The notes under the pieces were generated by a model. The model saw nothing but the letters and a program-made list of their open reading frames with translations. It searched no databases and was not told the origin of the DNA. Positions 23,026 through 31,908 of a stretch of DNA of 64,000 bases are shown piece by piece. Position 1 is the first letter of the stretch; each line of letters begins with the position of its first letter. A program made the position numbers and the translations under genes. The DNA lies in contig NZ_JAJGNP010000007.1 in NCBI RefSeq assembly GCF_020782245.1, forward strand, positions 62,001-126,000, read 5' to 3'. This DNA comes from Sphingobium soli. Lineage in GTDB: Bacteria > Pseudomonadota > Alphaproteobacteria > Sphingomonadales > Sphingomonadaceae.

Positions 23026-24228
23026 ATGGAAGCCTATGTCTACGATCATGTCCGGACGCCGCGCGGGAAGGGCCGCCCCGATGGCGCGCTGCACGAGATC
23101 ACCTCTGTCGAAATGGCGACGCAGCTTTTGAAGGCGCTCCAGAGCCGCAATGATCTCGACACTGGACTGCTCGACGATGTGATCATCGGCATGGCCCAGC
23201 CCGTCGGTGAACAGGGCGGCGTGCTGGCGCGCGCGGCGGTGTTGCAGGCCGGCTATGCCCAGACGGTCGCGGGCCAGCAGATCCATCGCTTCTGCGCCAC
23301 CGGGCTGGACGCTGTCAGCCTGATCGCGGCGCAGGTCCATTCGGGCATGATCCAGGCCGGCATCGGCGGTGGCGTCGAGTCGATGAGCCGCACGGTAATG
23401 GGTTATGACTCGGGCGCCTGGACGTCCGATCCGTCGGTCGCCTTCAGCAATTATTACGCCCCGCAGGGCATCGGCGCCGACCTGATCGCTACCCTGGACG
23501 GCTACACGCGCGAGGATGTCGACAATTTCGCCGTCGAGAGCCAGCGCAAGGCCGCCCATGCCTGGGAAAACGGCTATTTCAAAAAGGCGATCGTGCCGAT
23601 CAAGGATGTGCTGGGCGACGTGGTGCTAGATCATGATGAGCATATGCGACCCGGCACCACGCTGGAAAGCCTCGCCAAGCTCAAGCCCGCCTTCGAAGGG
23701 TTCGGCAAGGCCGGGTTCGAAGCGGTCGCGAAGGCCAAATATCCAGAAATCGAAGAGCTGAACTATGTCCATCATGGCGGCAATAGCTCCGGTATCGTCG
23801 ATGGCGCCGGCCTGGTTCTTGTCGGGTCGAAGGAATTTGGGGAAAAGGCCGGCCTCAAGCCGCGCGGTCGCATCCGGTCCTATGCCAATATCGGGTCTGA
23901 GCCGACGATCATGCTGACGGCGCCGGCGGCGGTGTCGCGCAAGGCGCTCAAGGCGGCCGGCATGACCGAGAAGGACATTGATCTCTGGGAACTGAACGAA
24001 GCCTTCGCCAGCGTGGTGATGCGCTTCCAGCGGGAGCTGAACGTTCCCGACGACAAGATCAACGTCAATGGCGGGGCGATCGCGATGGGTCATCCGCTTG
24101 GCGCGACCGGCGCGATGATCCTGGGCACCGTGCTGGACGAACTGGAGCGGCGCAACGCGGAAACCGGCCTCATCACCTTGTGCGCGGCCAACGGCCTGGG
24201 CACGGCTGCCATCATCGAGCGCGTTTGA
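23026..24228 (+). CDS. Acetyl-CoA C-acyltransferase (thiolase)
   Basis: 400 residues from ATG 23026, where thiolase similarity begins; the frame stays open upstream. The nucleophile C90 (HRFCATG), H356 (AMGHPLGATG) and C386 (TLCAANGLG) are all present. It cleaves 3-ketoacyl-CoA with CoA. The first gene of a five-gene operon with the FadJ-like protein, acyl-CoA dehydrogenase, MaoC and SDR. The arrangement is a complete beta-oxidation cassette for a pathway acid. Confidence 0.9.
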   Translation: MEAYVYDHVRTPRGKGRPDGALHEITSVEMATQLLKALQSRNDLDTGLLDDVIIGMAQPVGEQGGVLARAAVLQAGYAQTVAGQQIHRFCATGLDAVSLIAAQVHSGMIQAGIGGGVESMSRTVMGYDSGAWTSDPSVAFSNYYAPQGIGADLIATLDGYTREDVDNFAVESQRKAAHAWENGYFKKAIVPIKDVLGDVVLDHDEHMRPGTTLESLAKLKPAFEGFGKAGFEAVAKAKYPEIEELNYVHHGGNSSGIVDGAGLVLVGSKEFGEKAGLKPRGRIRSYANIGSEPTIMLTAPAAVSRKALKAAGMTEKDIDLWELNEAFASVVMRFQRELNVPDDKINVNGGAIAMGHPLGATGAMILGTVLDELERRNAETGLITLCAANGLGTAAIIERV

Positions 24229-24261
24229 ACGCGCCTACCGAACTATAGAGCGGGACATCCC

Positions 24262-26430
24262 ATGAAGACTATGCGACTGGAAAAAGCCGAGGACGGCTTC
24301 GCGATCCTGACCCTCGATGCCGAAGGCTCGATGAACGTCGTCAACGATGCTTTCATCGCCGACATGGAAGCGGCGACGAAGCAGATTGTCGCGGACGAAA
24401 GCATCAAGGGCGTCATCCTGACGTCGGCCAAGAAGACGTTCATGGCCGGTGCGGACCTCAAGCAGTTGGTGAATGGGTTCGGCACGCTGACGCCGCAGGA
24501 AGCCTATGCTTTTTCGAAGCGCGCCACCGACATGCACCGCGCCATCGAACAATCCGGCAAGCCCTGGGTGGCGGCGATTAACGGCCTGGCGCTGGGCGGC
24601 GGTTTCGAGTTGGCGCTGGCTTGCCACCGGCGCATCCTGGTGGATGATGCCAAGGCGCAGGTCGGTTTGCCCGAAGTCAATGTCGGTCTGCTGCCCGGAT
24701 CGGGCGGCACGGTGCGGTTGGGCATCATCGCGGGAATGAAGATCGCGCTAGACCTGCTGCTGTCGGGCCGCTCGGTGGGGCCGCAGGAAGCGCTCAAGCT
24801 CAAGATCGTGGACGAGGTCGTCCCGGCGGACAAGCTGATCGACGCGGCCAAGGCGTGGCTTGCGACCGTGCCTGACCCGGTCAAGCCCTGGGACGTCAAG
24901 GGTTGGACGCCGCCGCAGAAGAAGGGCCTAACCGTTCCTGAGGATTCGGCCGCCTACATGATGTATACGGGCGGTCTCGCCAAGGTGGGTTATAATCAAC
25001 CCGCGCCGGCCGCGATTCTAAACTCGGTGTTCCACGGCTTGCAGTTGCCCTTTGACAAGGCGCTGGCGGTGGAGGGGAAATATTTCGCCAAGCTGCTGAC
25101 CGATCCGGTCGCGCGCAACATCATCCGCACCACCTTCATTTCGAAGCAGGCGGCCGAAAAGGGCGCGCGTCGTCCCGAAGGCTTCCCGAAGTTTGAAGCG
25201 AAGAAAGTGGGTGTGCTGGGCGCGGGCATGATGGGCGCGGGCATTGCGTTCGTGTCCGCCAATGCGGGTATCGACGTCGTTCTCATCGACCGCGACACCG
25301 CGACCGCGCAGAAGGGCAAGGACTATTCGGCCAAGGTGCTGGGCAAGCTGGTCGAAAAGGGCAAGCTGACGCAGGACAAGGCGGACGCCGTGCTCGCCCG
25401 CATCACCCCGACCGACGACTTCGCGCTGCTCGATGGCTGCGACATGGTGGTCGAAGCGGTGTTCGAGGATACGGCGATCAAGGCCGAAACCACGAAGAAG
25501 GCCGAAGCGGTGCTGCCGGCACAGGCCATTTTCGCGTCCAACACCTCGACCCTGCCGATCTCGCAGCTCGCCCAGGCGTCGCGGAGCCCGGATCAGTTCA
25601 TCGGCCTGCACTTCTTCTCGCCGGTCGACCGCATGGGGCTGGTCGAGGTCATCATGGGCAAGCAGACCAGCAAGGAGACGCTGGCCAAGGGCCTCGACTT
25701 CATCGCGCAGTTGCGCAAGACGCCGATCGTCGTCAACGACAGCCGTGGCTTCTACACCAGCCGCGTGTTCCAGATGCTGATCCACGAAGGCGCGGCGATG
25801 CTGGCGGAGGGCGTTCCCCCCGCGGTGATCGAAAACGCGGCCAAGGCCGTCGGCATGCCGGTCGGGCCGCTGGCGCTGCTGGACGAACTGACGCTCGACC
25901 TGCCGCTCAAGATTGTCGACCAGGCGATCGCCGAGGAAGGCGATAAATATACGCCACCCGCAGGCACTGCCGTCATGCGGCGGATGAAGGACGAGATCGG
26001 CCGGTCCGGCCGGAAGACCGGCGGGGCGTTCTATGATTATCCCGAAGGCGGCAAGAAGCATCTGTGGAAGGGCCTGGCCGATCATTTCCCGGTCAAGCAG
26101 GACTGGGATGTCGAGGAACTGAAGAAGCGCTATCTCTATGCGCAGGCGATGGAAACCGCCCGCTGCCTGGAGGAAAATGTGCTGGAAACTCCGCAGGACG
26201 CCGATCTGGGTGCGATCTACGGCTGGGGTTTCCCGGCCTGGACCGGCGGGACGATCAGCTACATTGACACGATCGGCATTAAGAAGTTCGTTGAGGAATC
26301 CGATAGGCTCGCCCAGCTTTATGGCCCGCGCTTCCTGCCGTCCGCATGGCTGCGCGACAAGGCGGCAAAGGGTGAGGATTTCTACACGCCCGCGAGCGAA
26401 ACCAGGGTCAAGGAGCCAATGCCGGCATGA
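24262..26430 (+). CDS. Bifunctional enoyl-CoA hydratase / 3-hydroxyacyl-CoA dehydrogenase
   Basis: 722 residues, FadJ/FadB type. The hydratase domain (1-190) has both catalytic glutamates, E116 (GGGFELA) and E138 (GLPEVN). The dehydrogenase domain begins near 315 with VGVLGAGMMGAGIAF, and HFFSPVDRMGLVEVI holds the catalytic histidine. It catalyses the middle two steps of beta-oxidation. It is 33 bp from the thiolase and overlaps the acyl-CoA dehydrogenase by 4 bp (ATGA). Confidence 0.92.
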   Translation: MKTMRLEKAEDGFAILTLDAEGSMNVVNDAFIADMEAATKQIVADESIKGVILTSAKKTFMAGADLKQLVNGFGTLTPQEAYAFSKRATDMHRAIEQSGKPWVAAINGLALGGGFELALACHRRILVDDAKAQVGLPEVNVGLLPGSGGTVRLGIIAGMKIALDLLLSGRSVGPQEALKLKIVDEVVPADKLIDAAKAWLATVPDPVKPWDVKGWTPPQKKGLTVPEDSAAYMMYTGGLAKVGYNQPAPAAILNSVFHGLQLPFDKALAVEGKYFAKLLTDPVARNIIRTTFISKQAAEKGARRPEGFPKFEAKKVGVLGAGMMGAGIAFVSANAGIDVVLIDRDTATAQKGKDYSAKVLGKLVEKGKLTQDKADAVLARITPTDDFALLDGCDMVVEAVFEDTAIKAETTKKAEAVLPAQAIFASNTSTLPISQLAQASRSPDQFIGLHFFSPVDRMGLVEVIMGKQTSKETLAKGLDFIAQLRKTPIVVNDSRGFYTSRVFQMLIHEGAAMLAEGVPPAVIENAAKAVGMPVGPLALLDELTLDLPLKIVDQAIAEEGDKYTPPAGTAVMRRMKDEIGRSGRKTGGAFYDYPEGGKKHLWKGLADHFPVKQDWDVEELKKRYLYAQAMETARCLEENVLETPQDADLGAIYGWGFPAWTGGTISYIDTIGIKKFVEESDRLAQLYGPRFLPSAWLRDKAAKGEDFYTPASETRVKEPMPA

Positions 26431-27584
26431 AGCGCCTGATTTTCGAGCAGGAGCATGAGCAGTTCCGCGACTCCGTCGTCAAGTTCATGACGACGGAGGT
26501 GGGCGCTCACGCCCAACGTTTTCGCGAGCAGGGCATGGTCGACCGTGAGCTGTTCCTGAAGGCGGGCGAGCAGGGCTTGCTGTGCACCTGGGCGGACGAG
26601 AAATATGGCGGGGCGGGGATCGACGATTTCCGCTTCGAGCAGATCATCATCGAGGAGAATATGCGCCACGGCGACATAGGCTTCTACATCAACCTGCATA
26701 ATGATCTGGTCGCGCCCTATATCGCCAAGCTCGGCACCGACGAACAGAAGGACCGCTGGATGCCAGGCATCGTCAGCGGCGAGAAGATTCTGGCCGTCGC
26801 GATGACGGAACCGTCCACCGGCAGCGACCTGGCGGGTATGCGCACCAGCGCGGTGGACAAGGGCGACCATTGGCTGTTGAACGGCGCCAAGACCTATATT
26901 TCCAATGGCATTTTGGCCGATCTGGTCGTCGTGGCCGCGCGGACCGACCCCAATAGCCGCCACGGTCTGGGCCTTATGGTCGTCGAACGCGGCATGGAAG
27001 GGTTTGAACGCGGGCGCAAGCTGGCGAAGATGGGGCTCAAGGCGCAGGACACGGCCGAGCTCTTCTTCAACGATGTCAGGGTGCCCAAGGGGAATGTGCT
27101 GGGCGATCCGGCCCAAGGCTTCAAATATCTCGCCCGCTTCCTGGCGCAGGAGCGGCTGGTCGCGGCCATCGGCTTCATGGCGACGGCGCAGACCGCATTC
27201 GACATCACGCTCGACTATGTGAAGGAACGCCGGGCCTTCGGAAAGCCGATTGGCGCGTTCCAGAATACGCGGTTCAAGATGGCTTCGATGCGGGCCGAAC
27301 TGGACGCGCTTCAGACCTATGTCGACCAGTGCGTGATGCTGCTCAACGCGGGCGAGTTGACCGCAGAAGACGCGTCGGCGGCCAAACTGCTGACCAGCGA
27401 ACTGGAAGGCCGGGTGATGGACGAATGCGTCCAGCTTCATGGCGGGGCGGGCTATATGGAAGAATATCGCATCAGCCGCATGTATACTGACGCCCGCATC
27501 AGCCGCATCTTCGCCGGAACCTCGGAAATCATGCGCGAAATCATCGGTCGCGGACTGGGCCTGGACGAGCGTAAGCTGTCCTGA
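26427..27584 (+). CDS. Acyl-CoA dehydrogenase (long-chain/IVD-like)
   Basis: 385 residues. AMTEPSTGSDLAGMRT and the NGAKTYISNG segment mark the FAD and substrate sites, FGKPIGAFQNTRFKMA the middle helix, and QLHGGAGYMEEYRISRMYTDARISRIFAGTSEIMREI the C-terminus. In the latter the usual catalytic glutamate position (Y-E-G-T) is alanine (F-A-G-T), as in long-chain and isovaleryl-type enzymes that place the glutamate elsewhere. It supplies the enoyl-CoA for the FadJ-like protein. Confidence 0.89.
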   Translation: MKRLIFEQEHEQFRDSVVKFMTTEVGAHAQRFREQGMVDRELFLKAGEQGLLCTWADEKYGGAGIDDFRFEQIIIEENMRHGDIGFYINLHNDLVAPYIAKLGTDEQKDRWMPGIVSGEKILAVAMTEPSTGSDLAGMRTSAVDKGDHWLLNGAKTYISNGILADLVVVAARTDPNSRHGLGLMVVERGMEGFERGRKLAKMGLKAQDTAELFFNDVRVPKGNVLGDPAQGFKYLARFLAQERLVAAIGFMATAQTAFDITLDYVKERRAFGKPIGAFQNTRFKMASMRAELDALQTYVDQCVMLLNAGELTAEDASAAKLLTSELEGRVMDECVQLHGGAGYMEEYRISRMYTDARISRIFAGTSEIMREIIGRGLGLDERKLS

Positions 27585-27607
27585 CCGCAAAACCGGGGGT
27601 GGGTCGA

Positions 27608-28486
27608 ATGCTTGATGTCGAACGATTGCGCGGCTTCCGGGTGCCGGAAGCACAGGATGTTTGCGATCCGCGATCCGCTATTCTCTACGCGCTGGGTGTC
27701 GGCGCCGGGCTGGGCGCGATCGATGAACGGCATCTGGTCTTCGAACGCGATCAGGCCGTTTTGCCGACCATGGCGCTGGTTCTGGGAACACCCGGCTTCT
27801 GGCCGATGGCGCCGGAACTGGGCTGGGATTGGCCGCGCATCCTGCATGGCGAGCAGACGCTGAAACTGGTTCGGCCGCTCGAACTGGGCCAGTTGGTCAA
27901 CGGCCGGATCGAAATTATCGGTCTCGCGGACAAGGGTTTAGGCAAGTCCGCTCTCGTGCGGGCAAAACGTGTCATAACCACGCCGACGGACCGGCCGATC
28001 GCCGAAATGGAGGAAGTGTGGGTCTTGCGAGGCGCGGGCGGTTTTGGCGGGCCGTCGAATCTTGATGGGCCTGCGCCGATTGTCATGCCGGATGCGCCCG
28101 CAGGCGCCTGTCTCGACCTGCCGACGGCCGCCAATCAGTCGATGCTCTATCGCCTGACCGGCGACCGTAACCCCCTGCATATCGACCGGGGCACGGCGCA
28201 GGCGGCGGGTTTCGATCGGCCGATACTGCATGGCCTTGCCACCATGGGTCTGGTTGGGCGCGCGTTGATCCATCTGTGCTGCGGCGGCGATCCGGGTTTG
28301 TTGACCGACATGCGGGTGCGTTTCACCGCGCCGGTCTGGCCGGGTGAAACGGTTCGGACGGAAATCTGGCGCCGGGGCGACGCCGTATCGTTTCGGGCTA
28401 GCGTGCCTGACAGGAATAGCATCGTCATCGATGGCGGCGAGGCCCGCATCGGTGGTTTCAAGGAAGAACGGGACGTATTGAAGTGA
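27608..28486 (+). CDS. MaoC-family enoyl-CoA hydratase (two-domain, hydratase-2 type)
   Basis: 292 residues from ATG 27608; GTG 27599 is in frame. A degenerate N-terminal hot-dog domain (to about 150) is followed by the catalytic one with DRNPLHIDRGTAQAAGFDRPILHGLA, the D-x-N-P-x-H motif of peroxisomal-type hydratase 2. It hydrates trans-2-enoyl-CoA to the R-3-hydroxy isomer, so it differs in stereochemistry from the FadJ-like protein. The SDR that overlaps its stop may oxidise that R-isomer. Confidence 0.87.
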   Translation: MLDVERLRGFRVPEAQDVCDPRSAILYALGVGAGLGAIDERHLVFERDQAVLPTMALVLGTPGFWPMAPELGWDWPRILHGEQTLKLVRPLELGQLVNGRIEIIGLADKGLGKSALVRAKRVITTPTDRPIAEMEEVWVLRGAGGFGGPSNLDGPAPIVMPDAPAGACLDLPTAANQSMLYRLTGDRNPLHIDRGTAQAAGFDRPILHGLATMGLVGRALIHLCCGGDPGLLTDMRVRFTAPVWPGETVRTEIWRRGDAVSFRASVPDRNSIVIDGGEARIGGFKEERDVLK

Positions 28487-29310
28487 ATATATTGGATGGC
28501 AAGGTCGCACTGGTGTCCGGTTCCGGACGGGGCATTGGGAAGGCTATCGCGCTGAAACTGGCAAGCGCCGGCGCCCATGTCGTGGTGAACGACCTGGACG
28601 AGGATGTGGCAAAGGCGACGGCGAGTGAAATCGAAAGCCTTGGCGTCCGCGCCGTGGTGTGCGTGGGCGACGTGACGGATGCCGATTTCGGCGACAAATT
28701 TGTGGGAGCGGCGGTCGCGCATTTCGGCACGATCGACATCATCGTGAACAATGCGGGCTATGCTTGGGATTCGGTTCTTCAAAAGACGAGCGACGAGCAG
28801 TGGATGGCCATGCTCGATGTTCATCTCAATGCCCCTTTCCGTATATTGCGCGCCGCGCAACCGGTGATCGCCGCCGCGGCGAAGAAGGAGACCGCCGAAC
28901 ATGGTCGGGCCACACGCCGGACGGTCATCAATATATCGTCCGTGGCAGGTCTTGGCGGCAATGCCGGTCAGTCGGGCTATGCGGCGGGCAAGGCGGGGAT
29001 CGTCGGTCTCACCAAGACGGTGATGAAGGAATGGGGGCGACATAATGTCACCGTCAACGCGGTGGCTTTCGGCGCCATCATGACGCGCATGACCGCGGGC
29101 GAGGCGGGCAGCACGACCATCAGCGTCAAGGGTCGGGACATCAAGGCCGGCGTCAGCGACGAAATATTGGAAGCCATGGAAAAGGGCATTCCACTGGGCC
29201 GCGCCGGCACGCCGGAAGAAGCCGCCGGCGCCGTCTACCTGCTATGCCTGCCCGAAGCCGATTATATCACCGGCGAGGTGATCGTCGCGGGCGGGGGCTG
29301 GAAACTCTGA
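28483..29310 (+). CDS. Short-chain dehydrogenase/reductase, peroxisomal hydroxyacyl-CoA dehydrogenase-like
   Basis: 275 residues. It starts with GTG overlapping the MaoC stop (GTGA). SGSGRGIG near residue 13, NNAGY, NISSVAG, Y-x3-K in GYAAGKAG, and an extended C-terminal IKAGVSDEILEAMEKGIPLG segment are seen. A fungal and peroxisomal multifunctional enzyme joins the same two activities (MaoC and SDR) in one chain, so translational coupling here suggests that they act in sequence on R-3-hydroxyacyl-CoA. Confidence 0.86.
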   Translation: MNILDGKVALVSGSGRGIGKAIALKLASAGAHVVVNDLDEDVAKATASEIESLGVRAVVCVGDVTDADFGDKFVGAAVAHFGTIDIIVNNAGYAWDSVLQKTSDEQWMAMLDVHLNAPFRILRAAQPVIAAAAKKETAEHGRATRRTVINISSVAGLGGNAGQSGYAAGKAGIVGLTKTVMKEWGRHNVTVNAVAFGAIMTRMTAGEAGSTTISVKGRDIKAGVSDEILEAMEKGIPLGRAGTPEEAAGAVYLLCLPEADYITGEVIVAGGGWKL

Positions 29311-29319
29311 CGATATAAT

Positions 29320-29341
29320 GGGCGGGCCTTGGCGCCCGCCC
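29320..29341. terminator. Bidirectional stem-loop between convergent genes
   Basis: GGGCGGGC and GCCCGCCC form an 8-bp GC stem with a 6-nt loop, between the end of the beta-oxidation operon and the convergent NTF2-like gene. Confidence 0.6.
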
Positions 29342-29345
29342 TCGG

Positions 29346-29852
29346 TCAGGCGGGCCAGCCAGGCGTGCGACCCTGCATGGCCAGAAAGATGGAACGCATG
29401 GGATCGGGTACGGATCCGGCGCCGATGCCAGTGCCGAAATTGATCCCCCGCCGCTCATATATCCGCCATCCCTCGGCCGTGCGCCGCAGCCTGTCCTCAT
29501 AGCCGCCCACGGCGAGAAGGTCGGTGGGGCGCAGCGGATCGGCATCGGGGATATCGAACCACTGCCATGCCATGACGCGGCTGGCTGCGCGCGCTTCGTC
29601 GCCGTTCACCTCAATCACCACATTGGTGATGTTATGCGAACAGCCCATTAGAGCGCCCTGATAACCCATGCACTGGGCATGGATGGCCTCCCGCCCCACG
29701 GAACGCGCGCTGCCAAAGTCGATCGATCCATCCTCCGTGAACACTTCCTCCGCAATGCGGTGAAACTGCATCGAATCTACCAGATGGGCGTAACGATAGA
29801 GGCATTCCTCGATCGCGAGGCGGTCCGCCAGCATGGCGAGGTCGATCATCAT
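29346..29852 (-). CDS. SnoaL/NTF2-like protein
   Basis: 168 residues; two adjacent ATGs (29852, 29849) open it. CLYRYAHLVDSMQFHRIAEEVFTEDGSIDFGS and NITNVVIEVNGDEARAASRVMAW give the family pattern, and GWRIYERRGINFGTGIG follows. It is 44 bp downstream of an SDR gene on the same strand. Function unknown; one of several unrelated-looking NTF2-like proteins in the island. Confidence 0.77.
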   Translation of the reverse strand: MMIDLAMLADRLAIEECLYRYAHLVDSMQFHRIAEEVFTEDGSIDFGSARSVGREAIHAQCMGYQGALMGCSHNITNVVIEVNGDEARAASRVMAWQWFDIPDADPLRPTDLLAVGGYEDRLRRTAEGWRIYERRGINFGTGIGAGSVPDPMRSIFLAMQGRTPGWPA

Positions 29853-29896
29853 GGCGGATATCTTTCTTTACCGGCCGCGAGGGTGGGGGGCTTATT

Positions 29897-30673
29897 TCAG
29901 CCGCAGCCAACGACCCCGCCGTCAACCGGAATCTGTGCGCCGGTGACATAAGCGCCCGCGCGCGAACACAGGAAAATGACGATGCCTGCAATATCGTCCG
30001 GCGAACCTAGACGTTGGAGCGGAATATGCGCCAGCAGGGCAGGATCGACCTGATCCTCATCCCGCATATGCGCCGTCATTTTGGTTGGGAAGAAGCCGGG
30101 AATGACCGCATTGACGGTGATGTTACGCGCCGCCAAATCGCCGGCCAGATCGCGCGTCATCATATGGACTGCAGCCTTGCTCGCGGCATAGCTGTACGCG
30201 CTGAGCCGCTCTGTCTTCATCCCCGCGACCGAACCGATGTTGATCACCCGCGCCGGATCGCCAGCCTTTCCGGACGCGCTGAGTTCGGGGAGGAGTTCCC
30301 GGACCATGGTGAACGGCGTCTGGACGTTCACGGCCATCACGCCCGGCCAAGCCTTGTCAGGGAAGCTGTCGATCGGCCCGCCCCAGGTCTTACCCGCGTT
30401 GTTGACCAATATATGGCATTCTCCGACCGCTTCGCGATAACGGGCGACGAGGTCGACCGCCGCCTCGGGCGTCGACAGGTCAGCGGGGAGGGGGATGCAC
30501 GATCCCAGCGTGGCCATCTCCCGGGCGGCATCTTCGCAGATGTCGGCCTTGCGGGATGTGATCGCGACTGTCGCGCCAGCCCGCAGCAGACCTTCGGCGA
30601 TCATGCGGCCCAGACCTTGCGCGCCGCCGGTGACCAGCGCCTTCTTGCCGGTCAGGCTGAACAGATCGCTCAC
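29897..30673 (-). CDS. Short-chain dehydrogenase/reductase
   Basis: 258 residues: TGGAQGLG near residue 15, NNAGKTW near 92, NIGSVAG, Y-x3-K in YSYAASKAA and GAQIPVDGGVVGCG. It is close to the SDR at 16153 in its C-terminal part. It overlaps the MDR reductase by 4 bp (ATGA), suggesting paired redox steps on the same intermediate. Confidence 0.86.
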   Translation of the reverse strand: MSDLFSLTGKKALVTGGAQGLGRMIAEGLLRAGATVAITSRKADICEDAAREMATLGSCIPLPADLSTPEAAVDLVARYREAVGECHILVNNAGKTWGGPIDSFPDKAWPGVMAVNVQTPFTMVRELLPELSASGKAGDPARVINIGSVAGMKTERLSAYSYAASKAAVHMMTRDLAGDLAARNITVNAVIPGFFPTKMTAHMRDEDQVDPALLAHIPLQRLGSPDDIAGIVIFLCSRAGAYVTGAQIPVDGGVVGCG

Positions 30674-31671
30674 ATCGTCACCACGACTTTGCCGAACTTG
30701 TGCTGGTCGCGCAGATGCAGAAGCGCCTCTTTGGCCTGGGCAAGCGGATAGGTCGCCTCGATCACCGGCTTGATTGCATGTTGCTCGGCAAAAGCGAGCA
30801 TTTCCTTGAAGTCCTGCGGATCGCCGACCTGGCTGCCGACGATGCTGGCGCTCTTGAGGAAGATGTCGGTGGCGTTGAACTTGATCTCGTTGCCGGCGGT
30901 AGACCCGTAGATGACGATCCGCGCGCCCGGATTGATGGCGCGGACATAATTGGCGAAGCTGGGCGATGGCGCGCCGTCCAGCACCACGTCGATGCCGCCG
31001 GTAAGTTTGCCGACCTGCTTGCGCCAGTCGGGATCGGTGTACAGCAGACCGCCCTTGGCCCCCATTGCCACGGCACGATCGATCACGTCCTGGTTTTCAC
31101 CGGTGACATAGACATTGGCGCCCTTGGCCACGGCAAAGGCCAGGCCGAACGTGGCCACGCCGCCGCCTACGCCGCTGATGAGCAGCGTCTCTCCCGCTTC
31201 CAGCCGTCCCTTGAACATAAGCGCGCGCCACGAGGTCAGCGCCGTCAGCGGCATGGCCCCGGCTTCCTCGAAACTCATGAAGGCCGGCTTGGGCGCCAGA
31301 TTGTCGACCGGCACGCAGATATATTCGGCGATCGTGCCGGCGAAGGGCATACCGAGCAGGCCGAAATCGGCGGCTGGCGCGTGGCGGTTCGACCCCCAGT
31401 TGCGTGCAGGATAGAGCACAACCTCATCGCCCTCGCGGACGCCGGTGACGCCCTCGCCGATCATGTCGACGACGCCCGCACCATCACAGCCCAGCGTGAT
31501 CGGCACCGTCATGCCGGGATATTGCCCGTGGGTGATGAACAGTTCACGATGGTTTATGGATGCGGCCCGCAGCGCAACACGCACCTCTCCCGGACCGGGC
31601 ACTGGCGTGTCGACTTCCGCCACCACGACGGATTCAGGGCCGTCGATCCGTTCGAGATAAAGGGCCTTCAT
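30670..31671 (-). CDS. Zinc-free MDR quinone oxidoreductase / enoyl reductase
   Basis: 333 residues from ATG 31671; a TTG two codons earlier is open. It shows GCDGAGVV, ALTSWRALMFKGRLEAGETLLISGVGGGVATF for NADP, and LDGAPSPSF; the zinc-ligand cysteines of alcohol dehydrogenases are absent in the catalytic loop. The family reduces quinones or activated alkenes. It is divergent from the MalT-type regulator and could be under its control through the 237-bp shared region. Confidence 0.84.
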   Translation of the reverse strand: MKALYLERIDGPESVVVAEVDTPVPGPGEVRVALRAASINHRELFITHGQYPGMTVPITLGCDGAGVVDMIGEGVTGVREGDEVVLYPARNWGSNRHAPAADFGLLGMPFAGTIAEYICVPVDNLAPKPAFMSFEEAGAMPLTALTSWRALMFKGRLEAGETLLISGVGGGVATFGLAFAVAKGANVYVTGENQDVIDRAVAMGAKGGLLYTDPDWRKQVGKLTGGIDVVLDGAPSPSFANYVRAINPGARIVIYGSTAGNEIKFNATDIFLKSASIVGSQVGDPQDFKEMLAFAEQHAIKPVIEATYPLAQAKEALLHLRDQHKFGKVVVTM

Positions 31672-31784
31672 GGTCAACCTTTCCTAATATCCTGCTCGCG
31701 CCGCGGTCTGTATGGCAACGCTGGCTGCATAACGACCTCGGCTTCCTAGGTGGAAAGCTGGACATTTTTCCATCTCATTGGGAA

Positions 31785-31800
31785 CCTATCTGCCGATAGG
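31785..31800. promoter_or_regulatory. Best CCTRTC-N4-GAYAGG repeat, in front of the MalT-type regulator
   Basis: CCTATC-tgcc-GATAGG, a perfect inverted repeat. The centre is 116 bp upstream of the regulator ATG and just upstream of a candidate -35. It also lies 121 bp from the divergent MDR start. Its presence here makes the MalT-type protein the first candidate to bind the whole family of repeats. Confidence 0.65.
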
Positions 31801-31809
31801 AAAAAGGGA

Positions 31810-31838
31810 TTGCGTTATAGATTCATCGCGCAGAATAT
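31810..31838 (+). promoter_or_regulatory. Candidate sigma-70-like promoter of the regulator
   Basis: TTGCGT and GAATAT are 17 bp apart. The -35 hexamer begins 10 bp after the perfect inverted repeat, an arrangement suiting activation from just upstream. The -10 hexamer falls in the first direct repeat. Confidence 0.35.
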
Positions 31839-31873
31839 ATTTCGCATAACAGCAGAATATATTTCGCATAACA
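31831..31873. repeat. Two 21-bp direct repeats, 22-bp period, in the regulator leader
   Basis: Two identical 21-bp units at 31831-31851 and 31853-31873, each containing AATATATTTCGCATAAC. The 22-bp period (about two helical turns) would present the same DNA face twice, as expected for a dimer pair. They cover the likely transcription start, so they fit a repressor or autoregulation site. Confidence 0.75.
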
Positions 31874-31908
31874 AACGAATCGCGCCAACCGCGCTAGGAG
31901 AGAAGAGC

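Noticed and set aside
24234..24249. CCTACC-gaac-TATAGA, a weak copy of the shared repeat between thiolase and the FadJ-like gene
   Set aside because: Two mismatches and a distance of only 20 bp to the start codon, where it would overlap the ribosome site. The gene is well placed for co-transcription with the thiolase.
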